A DNA stretch of 25,467 nucleotides from a virus. Every line of letters begins with the position of its first letter. Within the stretch, counting starts at the first letter, position 1. Shown piece after piece: positions 21,848-25,467 of this stretch. The position numbers were made by a program, and so were the translations under genes. The DNA is taken from positions 1 to 25,467 of the IMG/VR virus record IMGVR_UViG_3300011114_000922; one strand, 5' to 3'. The notes under the pieces are model-generated. The model saw only the letters and a list, made by a program, of their open reading frames with translations, did not search any database and was not told where the DNA came from.

Positions 21848-22602
21848 TATTGCGCTCCTTGTTCTGTTAATTTATCGATTCGGTTTAAACACTGTTTTTT
21901 TAAGAAATCCGGCGAGTTAAATGCCTTCATAACGTTGCTCAGATAGAGCAGGTCATCAACACTAGATACCGGTTTATCTATATAAGGGCCCGACTTAAAA
22001 ACCCATTCACCCTCACTAGTATCAGGTTTTAAAAGCGGCGTAACTTTTTCTAAAATTTCACCGCTTTTATGATCGGCTATTTCTCCGGTCTCAAAATCGA
22101 TCGGCACATATTGCGCGTTCGGTATTGTCTCAATCTCTGTTTCGTCTAGGATACCTAAACCGCAAATCCCCAACGTAGCCCTGCGCTTCGCTTTAGTAGC
22201 TGATTTCATTATCGCATTGGCCAACGCCTCCCCTTTTAAACCGATTATACTGACGGCTCCCAAATCGCTCTCAACCCGTCCATCAGGGGTTGAAACTGTC
22301 ACATCCGTTATACAAATATCATGTTGAATTGTTCGCGTTAAAGACTTGATAGAGATGCATTTGATGGCCCTTAGCTGATCCGTCGCGCCCTTGGTTGCGT
22401 AGAGCGTTAGTTTTCCATTCAGCACGATGTATTGAAAAGGCCTCGTCAGCCAATTTAAGCCGGTAGCCTCGCAAAATTTTTGGTAATAAGACAGCCTCTG
22501 ATCTGCGCTCAATTCCGATAAATCATTATTTATGACGATTTTTTCGAGCGCTAACAATGAATTTTGAACCTCTAGATTTTTTTTTGTTGTCATTTTTTTC
22601 AT
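21847..22602 (-). CDS. RecT/Rad52-like single-strand annealing protein
   Basis: A 251-residue protein of the recombination module. It carries a pattern I associate with a phage annealing-protein family: YYQKFCEATGLNWLTRPFQY followed by IVLNGKLTLYATKGATDQLR (residues about 39-78), and later GLKGEALANAIMKSATKAKR then RATLGICGLGILDETEIETI (about 124-163). Such proteins pair complementary single strands for recombination or end repair. The first gene-specific residues (KKMTTKKN) are variable. ATG 22602 overlaps the upstream gene stop in ATGA. No partner 5'-3' exonuclease (YqaJ-type) is found in this genome, so it may work with host nucleases. Confidence 0.75.
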   Translation of the reverse strand: MKKMTTKKNLEVQNSLLALEKIVINNDLSELSADQRLSYYQKFCEATGLNWLTRPFQYIVLNGKLTLYATKGATDQLRAIKCISIKSLTRTIQHDICITDVTVSTPDGRVESDLGAVSIIGLKGEALANAIMKSATKAKRRATLGICGLGILDETEIETIPNAQYVPIDFETGEIADHKSGEILEKVTPLLKPDTSEGEWVFKSGPYIDKPVSSVDDLLYLSNVMKAFNSPDFLKKQCLNRIDKLTEQGAQ

Positions 22603-23162
22603 CCTTTCGGGAATGACCAGGCGCGGCTAAAAGAGACCGAAATGTCCTTCACAACCTCGCCGGTTTTGATATCTACTACGTCGCCTGATTCTGTTACGGC
22701 CCACTCGCCGGCTGCCGTTTTTTTGTCAACGTATTCGTTGAAAACCGCCTTCGAGAATGCGGGCGCGGGTTGAGTGAAAAATATCGGATCATTAAGCCAC
22801 TCGCCTTGAGCCTCAAATTTTTCCGCTTTTTTGGTTGCGCTTATTTTGCCTACGTCGGGAATCTCAATTTTGAAACCGCCGGTTTTTGTGCTGAATGCTG
22901 GGGTGCATAAAAGGCTCTGTTTTAAAAAAACCTTGAACGACTCAACTTTTGATTTTTTAGCCTCAATCGCCTCGTCATATTTTGATATGATTGATTTCCT
23001 GGCCTCAACGATTCGGTTGATTTCCCGCTCCTTAAAAACAAGGGCCCAAGCATATTTGCGCCACTGGGAGACCTCAGCCTGAGGCGCTGGGAGTTCTGAT
23101 AAGTCGACATCCTCAATATCTGGGATGTCGACTTCTATTAATTCAATTATTTCAGGCAGCAT
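22599..23162 (-). CDS. Gp157/Gam-like coiled-coil protein of the recombination module
   Basis: A 187-residue protein with an acidic N-terminus, a long helix (about 40-85: EREINRIVEARKSIISKYDE and EAKKSKVESFKVFLKQSLL) and a short beta part (TKTGGFKIEIPDVGKISATK). This layout recalls siphovirus Gp157 proteins and, more loosely, Gam-type host-nuclease inhibitors, which often precede annealing proteins. The C-terminal segment EWAVTESGDVVDIKTGEVVK has a repeated strand-turn look. It overlaps the zinc protein upstream by 11 bp, with AGAGGG six bases before its ATG. Role inferred: protection of phage DNA ends or recombination support. Confidence 0.55.
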   Translation of the reverse strand: MLPEIIELIEVDIPDIEDVDLSELPAPQAEVSQWRKYAWALVFKEREINRIVEARKSIISKYDEAIEAKKSKVESFKVFLKQSLLCTPAFSTKTGGFKIEIPDVGKISATKKAEKFEAQGEWLNDPIFFTQPAPAFSKAVFNEYVDKKTAAGEWAVTESGDVVDIKTGEVVKDISVSFSRAWSFPKG

Positions 23163-23349
23163 TTAACACCCTCTCAAAAATAACTGGTTTGCGTTTCTGG
23201 ATTGTTGACCTCGACATATCACACCCACACCAGGCGTCCGAGATTCCGGATATCCCACGCCCGTCTTTTGAGTCCAAGCTGCAGCGACACCAGGCGCAGC
23301 GAACTTTTAGCACCGTGATTTCCGTGGTAGGCTGTAGTTGAGTTTTCAT
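23152..23349 (-). CDS. Small zinc-binding protein (CxxC...CxC)
   Basis: A 65-residue protein with CAWC (Cys18, Cys21), a Cys23, and CGC (Cys42, Cys44), separated by SLDSKDGRGISGISDAW. The pattern 'CAWC...GISHG.CP.C' is common in small phage proteins that bind one zinc; here the last pair is CGC. The ATG at 23349 has AGGGG six to seven bases upstream. A second reading frame (23219-23440, GTG start) covers the region just upstream and overlaps by 131 bp, discussed separately. The product may be a transcription or recombination accessory; nothing more is visible. Confidence 0.65.
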   Translation of the reverse strand: MKTQLQPTTEITVLKVRCAWCRCSLDSKDGRGISGISDAWCGCDMSRSTIQKRKPVIFERVLNAA

Positions 23350-23440
23350 TTTTTTCCCCTGGCTCGGCTTGATCCGCCGGGCTTGCTTCGTTCATATAGG
23401 CTAAAATCCCCGGTGAAACTGGTAAAAATTTTCTAGACAC
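23219..23440 (-). CDS. Overlapping small reading frame with strong ribosome binding site, unknown
   Basis: GTG 23440 follows GAGAGGG by seven bases, the best kind of site seen in this genome. The 73-residue frame (starts SRKFLPVSPGILAYMNEASP) overlaps the zinc-protein gene in another frame for 131 bp; its second half has the composition of a shadow frame. It could be a short separate gene, or the N-terminal part of the zinc protein joined by a +1 shift at the seven-A run near 23350. It fills the space upstream of the zinc gene, which otherwise would be empty. Confidence 0.35.
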   Translation of the reverse strand: MSRKFLPVSPGILAYMNEASPADQAEPGEKNENSTTAYHGNHGAKSSLRLVSLQLGLKRRAWDIRNLGRLVWV

Positions 23441-23499
23441 AATATATCCCTCTCTGAATTTTTTAATTTCAACAAATACTATTTAATCTATTTTGAGGC

Positions 23500-23688
23500 T
23501 TATTTATAAAGATTATTCAACGCCTGTTTTTGCCCTTTGCTGGGCGTGATATGTAAGCGACCATCCGGGCCCGCCTGCATTGCCTCTCTGATAATGTCTT
23601 GATATGGTTTGCTGGCTTGACGGCACCACTCCTTAAATTTGTCTAATTCCTCTAAATTGCATCGAACGTTAATTGATGTGTCGTTCAT
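23500..23688 (-). CDS. Ribbon-helix-helix (Arc/CopG-type) DNA-binding regulator
   Basis: A 62-residue protein of the MetJ/Arc type: a short strand TSINVRCN that would insert in the major groove as a dimeric beta ribbon, helix A LEELDKFKEWCRQA and helix B PYQDIIREAMQAG, then a basic tail (TPSKGQKQALNN). The start is ATG 23688, seven bases after AAGGAG; an in-frame ATG at 23718 lies within the promoter and is excluded. It is the first gene after promoter P3 and the only candidate transcription regulator in the genome, so it may repress the three similar promoters. Binding sites are not shown by sequence alone. Confidence 0.75.
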   Translation of the reverse strand: MNDTSINVRCNLEELDKFKEWCRQASKPYQDIIREAMQAGPDGRLHITPSKGQKQALNNLYK

Positions 23689-23696
23689 AATAATCT

Positions 23697-23751
23697 CCTT
23701 TGTGATTTGATAATTCAATTGTACTATACTTGATTAACTTTGTCAACTATT
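23697..23751. repeat. 55-bp direct repeat, copy 2 (promoter block)
   Basis: 55 bases identical to 24681-24735, covering the whole promoter and the front of the leader. The exact identity over a noncoding stretch suggests recent duplication or gene conversion between cassettes. Confidence 0.9.
23718..23746 (-). promoter_or_regulatory. Promoter P3 (sigma70 consensus) for the regulator and the long downstream gene run
   Basis: TTGACA (23746-23741), a 17-base spacer and TACAAT (23723-23718). It is within the 55-bp block shared with P1 and precedes the ribbon-helix-helix gene with a leader of about 24 bases. Immediately after the -10 is a 17-base block (23704-23720), also found at the other two promoters. 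This is the likely start of transcription for recombination genes and perhaps further. Confidence 0.8.
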
Positions 23752-23763
23752 AATTTACTTAAT

Positions 23764-24075
23764 TCATTGACCAAGCCACGCAGAAAAGGCGAACTCATTA
23801 AATTTAACGCGGTACAAATGCGGGGTGATGTGTTTGAAATCCCTACCCGGCTTATATCCCTGAAAATCTGAATCAAGGCGTACAATCTGACTCGCTCTGC
23901 ACTCGTCGGCAGCCCACCCAATAGGCTCCGCAATTAGTTCCTCATCAAGAAAAAATGTTAAAGGCTTTTTGTCGTTTATTTTATCGGGGTTCCCCCAATA
24001 TACCGGGTAAATACTAGCGGCAGCTTTTGACTCAATTTTTTTTATAAGATTTTTAACGTGAATTAATTTGTTCAT
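23764..24075 (-). CDS. Small early-region protein, unknown
   Basis: A 103-residue protein starting five bases after the stop of the 52-residue repeat protein, with no clear ribosome binding site (only A-rich sequence), so it is probably coupled to that gene. Lys-rich helical start (NKLIHVKNLIKKIESKAAAS), then a mixed part with SQIVRLDSDFQGYKPGRDFK and a final EFAFSAWLGQ. I do not recognise a family. Early position, between two promoters, suggests a host-takeover or defence-related role, which is a guess. Confidence 0.6.
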   Translation of the reverse strand: MNKLIHVKNLIKKIESKAAASIYPVYWGNPDKINDKKPLTFFLDEELIAEPIGWAADECRASQIVRLDSDFQGYKPGRDFKHITPHLYRVKFNEFAFSAWLGQ

Positions 24076-24080
24076 TTTTT

Positions 24081-24239
24081 TTATTTAACAATTATACTAT
24101 CAAAAGGTGGAACTTTTTTGCCGTCTATAAACCACGCTTTCGTTCCGTTCGCAAATTCAATAGCGGGACCGTCTAGGCGGTGCAGTTCGTCGTCTTTGTA
24201 CCAATATTTTCCGTCAAGCCGTTCAATTGGATTCGTCAC
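24081..24239 (-). CDS. 52-residue MORN-like repeat protein (short paralogue)
   Basis: GTG 24239 with AGGA eight bases upstream opens 52 codons, ending at TAA 24081. The product starts VTNPIERLDGKYWYKDDELH and contains RLDGPAIEFANGTKAWFIDG, i.e. about one and a half copies of the 23-residue repeat seen in the gene at 24312-24671. It has its own promoter (P2). It is a shorter paralogue, arisen by duplication with loss of repeats or as the ancestral unit. Function unknown. Confidence 0.8.
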   Translation of the reverse strand: MTNPIERLDGKYWYKDDELHRLDGPAIEFANGTKAWFIDGKKVPPFDSIIVK

Positions 24240-24270
24240 TTTGTTTTTCCTTTGCTGATTTGATAATTCA

Positions 24271-24299
24271 ATTATATCACTAATGATACAATTTGTAAA
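24271..24299 (-). promoter_or_regulatory. Promoter P2 (sigma70 type) for the 52-residue repeat protein
   Basis: TTTACA (24299-24294), 17-base spacer, and a perfect TATAAT (24276-24271), followed by the same 17-base block (24257-24273) present at P1 and P3. The spacer differs from P1/P3, so this copy is older or under other constraints. Confidence 0.75.
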
Positions 24300-24311
24300 C
24301 TATTGTTTTAC

Positions 24312-24671
24312 TTATTCAGCATTAATAGGTAGTATTTTTTCGCCGTTTAAATACCATTCTTTCGATCCATCCGCCCATTCAATTGCTGGCCCGTCTAGTC
24401 GGTGCCGTTCGCCGTTTATAAACCAATGTTTTGAACCTCCCGTGCCTTTAATTGCTGGCCCGTCTAGTCGGTGTAATTCGCCGTTTTTGTACCACTCTGT
24501 AGATCCGTCCGGGAATTCAACGGCGGCGCCGTCTAGTCGGTGACGTTTCCCGCCTTTGCACCAAACTTTCAATCCGTCCGCACGTTCAACCGCTGGCCCG
24601 TCTTCGCGGTGCAACATGTTATTTTTATACCATTCTAAAGACCCGTCATTGTATTTAATTGGATTAGTCAT
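24312..24671 (-). CDS. MORN-like repeat protein, 119 residues
   Basis: The protein consists almost wholly of about four and a half copies of a 23-residue unit of the form W-Y-x-N-G-x-x-H-R-x-D-G-P-A-x-E-x-x-D-G-S. Examples are EWYKNGELHRLDGPAIKG and HWFINGERHRLDGPAIEW. Such units occur widely in phage and giant-virus proteins and resemble MORN/YwqK repeats: short beta hairpins stacked into a ribbon, often with binding functions. It is the first gene after the divergent intergenic region, with promoter P1 and AAGGGG before ATG 24671, so it is probably expressed early. The role is unknown; target binding, for example to a host factor, is a guess. Confidence 0.85.
   Translation of the reverse strand: MTNPIKYNDGSLEWYKNNMLHREDGPAVERADGLKVWCKGGKRHRLDGAAVEFPDGSTEWYKNGELHRLDGPAIKGTGGSKHWFINGERHRLDGPAIEWADGSKEWYLNGEKILPINAE
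24342..24617 (-). repeat. Four tandem 69-bp units encoding the MORN-like repeats
   Basis: Units start at 24342, 24411, 24480 and 24549 on the plus strand, each near GCCGTTT/CCGCCTTT and ending GTCTAGTCGGTG or a variant. The 69-bp period equals 23 codons. The third and fourth units are more diverged. The 52-residue gene (24081-24239) carries further matching sequence. Confidence 0.85.
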
Positions 24672-24680
24672 TTTGTTTCC

Positions 24681-24735
24681 CCTTTGTGATTTGATAATTC
24701 AATTGTACTATACTTGATTAACTTTGTCAACTATT
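24681..24735. repeat. 55-bp direct repeat, copy 1 (promoter block)
   Basis: Identical to 23697-23751. It contains the complete promoter P1, the 17-base post-promoter block (24688-24704) and the front of the leader. Confidence 0.9.
24702..24730 (-). promoter_or_regulatory. Promoter P1 (sigma70 consensus) for the MORN-like gene
   Basis: TTGACA (24730-24725), 17-base spacer and TACAAT (24707-24702) on the minus strand; the start point near 24695 leaves a leader of about 24 bases before ATG 24671. The sequence is identical to P3. Confidence 0.85.
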
Positions 24736-24890
24736 GTTTTACCTCCATATATATACAATACCCTAATTTTCAAAACTCTAAACATATAAAACGCATACAA
24801 TGCAACTATTGTTTGTGTTCTATATAGGTATTTAATAGCGGAGATAAATTGCGGTGCTATAATAAAATATAAACTTTTAAAGGGGTTCTA
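24736..24890. other. Divergent intergenic region
   Basis: About 155 AT-rich bases separate the leftward early genes from the rightward ParB/methyltransferase operon. The motif AACTATTGTTT occurs in the promoter P1 flank (24730-24740), again at about 24802-24812, and near P2, which may be a regulator site. No gene is seen. Confidence 0.5.
24855..24863 (+). promoter_or_regulatory. Extended -10 promoter for the ParB/methyltransferase operon
   Basis: TGCTATAAT (24855-24863) is an exact extended -10 (TGn plus TATAAT). No good -35 is visible 17 bases upstream (ATAGCG), as is usual for extended -10 promoters. AAGGGG at about 24880-24885 is the ribosome binding site for GTG 24891. Confidence 0.65.
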
Positions 24891-25397
24891 GTGGAAATTA
24901 AACAAATTCCGGTTTCAGATTTGATCCCGTACCAAAAAAATGCCCGAACACATAGCGAAGCACAAATTGAGCAGATTGCCGCCAGTATTAAAGAATTTGG
25001 CTTTACTAACCCCGTTTTGTTAGACGGAAACAACGGAATTATTGCCGGCCACGGACGCGTTCTCGCCGCTCAAAAACTCGGAATATTAACCGTGCCTTGT
25101 ATCGAACTGGCACACCTAACGCCAACCCAAAAAAAAGCCTATATTTTAGCTGATAACAAAATCGCTCTTAATGCCGGCTGGGATGATGAACTATTGGCTC
25201 TTGAGCTAGGCGAACTAGATAAAATGGGTTTTAATCTTGAGTTGACGGGATTCAATCTATTAGAAATGGCCAATATTTTTGATAACCGTGTTATAAGCGA
25301 GCCTGAATCTAGCGCAAAAGAGATAAATACAGACGACTACAAAATGGACTGCACATGCCCTAGGTGCGGGTTTGAGTTTGACAATAAAAACGCCTGA
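24891..25397 (+). CDS. ParB/sulfiredoxin-fold protein with C-terminal zinc knuckle
   Basis: A 168-residue protein. Residues 1 to about 95 form a ParB N-terminal domain: IKQIPVSDLIPYQKNARTHS, then LLDGNNGIIAGHGRVLAAQK with the GHGR box (53-56), and TQKKAYILADNKIALNAGW. This is the form of ParB domain that phages and mobile elements often fuse to a DNA methylase; here it stands alone, and the methylase is the next, overlapping gene. The C-terminus carries CTCPRCGFEF (Cys154, 156, 159), an incomplete zinc-ribbon that may need a further ligand. GTG 24891 has AGGGG five bases upstream. The gene crosses the contig junction (stop at 25395-25397, equal to 55-57). A role in guiding or regulating the methyltransferase is inferred. 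Confidence 0.88.
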   Translation: MEIKQIPVSDLIPYQKNARTHSEAQIEQIAASIKEFGFTNPVLLDGNNGIIAGHGRVLAAQKLGILTVPCIELAHLTPTQKKAYILADNKIALNAGWDDELLALELGELDKMGFNLELTGFNLLEMANIFDNRVISEPESSAKEINTDDYKMDCTCPRCGFEFDNKNA

Positions 25398-25467
25398 TTG
25401 TGCGTGGAATCTGGCCGACCTAGCCGCGGTGCCGCAAAACGGCATCAAGGTTATGTCAACCTTTGCT
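25341..25467. repeat. Right copy of 127-bp terminal duplication
   Basis: Identical to bases 1-127; it includes the ParB-like stop and the first 96 bases of the methyltransferase gene (TTG at 25372). After removal of one copy the circle is 25,340 bp. Confidence 0.95.

Noticed and set aside
23724-23933. 69-residue minus-strand frame under the 103-residue early gene
   Set aside because: Runs through promoter P3 and the regulator's upstream region; the other frame has better context.
24342-24617. CRISPR-like array
   Set aside because: The periodic 69-bp units are contiguous, without spacers, and keep a single open frame coding for protein repeats.
24891-25397. Plasmid partition ParB
   Set aside because: No ParA gene or centromere-like iterons nearby, no helix-turn-helix domain seen; the domain form matches ParB modules tied to DNA methylases.
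1-25467. tRNA genes, insertion sequences, integrase and attachment sites
   Set aside because: Looked for cloverleaf-like sequences, transposase motifs and tyrosine/serine recombinase motifs by eye; none seen.

Overview
This window looks like the complete genome of a small tailed phage (class Caudoviricetes, siphovirus-like). The first 127 bases (1-127) are repeated exactly as the last 127 (25341-25467). The contig therefore closes into a circle of 25,340 bp, and the window ends cut through a ParB-like gene and a DNA methyltransferase gene. I see no host genes, tRNAs, CRISPR arrays, insertion sequences, integrase or CI-like repressor. Strong AGGAG/GAGGG ribosome binding sites, sigma70-type TTGACA/TATAAT promoters, Sec signal peptides and a GH24 lysozyme suggest a Gram-negative, perhaps proteobacterial, host. 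That host call is an inference.

Layout. All genes but two are on the minus strand and read from right (about 24.7 kb) to left (1.1 kb), tightly packed with 1-11 bp stop/start overlaps. (1) 24.7-23.4 kb, early cassettes: three near-identical sigma70 promoters, two of them sharing a 55-bp identical block, each lie just upstream of a small gene (two MORN-like repeat proteins and a ribbon-helix-helix regulator). (2) 23.4-21.4 kb, recombination: zinc-binding small protein, Gp157/Gam-like coiled coil, RecT-like single-strand annealing protein and a possible ssDNA-binding partner. (3) 21.4-19.6 kb, replication: a structured 184-bp intergenic region, a replisome organizer carrying an iteron cluster inside its own gene (candidate origin), and a possible zinc-containing helicase loader. 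No polymerase, primase or helicase gene is present, so the phage must borrow the host replisome. (4) 19.9-18.2 kb: small proteins, a PD-(D/E)XK-type endonuclease, a Sec-exported protein and the small terminase. (5) 18.2-10.1 kb, packaging and head: large terminase, portal fused to a MuF-type head protein, S78 protease, HK97-fold capsid protein, a signal-peptide protein, and connector/neck proteins. (6) 10.1-2.3 kb, tail: terminator, tube protein, chaperone pair, tape measure, baseplate/hub-like proteins and a fibre. (7) 2.3-1.1 kb, lysis: membrane-anchored coiled coil, GH24 lysozyme with an E-C-T active-site pattern, and a two-helix membrane protein.

The only plus-strand genes are a ParB-like protein with a C-terminal zinc knuckle and, overlapping its end, a C5-cytosine DNA methyltransferase. 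Together they form a two-gene modification operon that crosses the contig junction. The methyltransferase is visibly richer in G+C than the rest of the genome and ends tail-to-tail with the lysis operon, the two stop codons sharing bases.

Most of this is a recognisable but diverged siphovirus. The points I would look at first are the ParB/C5-methyltransferase pair, the duplicated promoter cassettes with a regulator gene downstream of one of them, the in-gene origin, the portal-MuF fusion and the exported protein inside the head operon.
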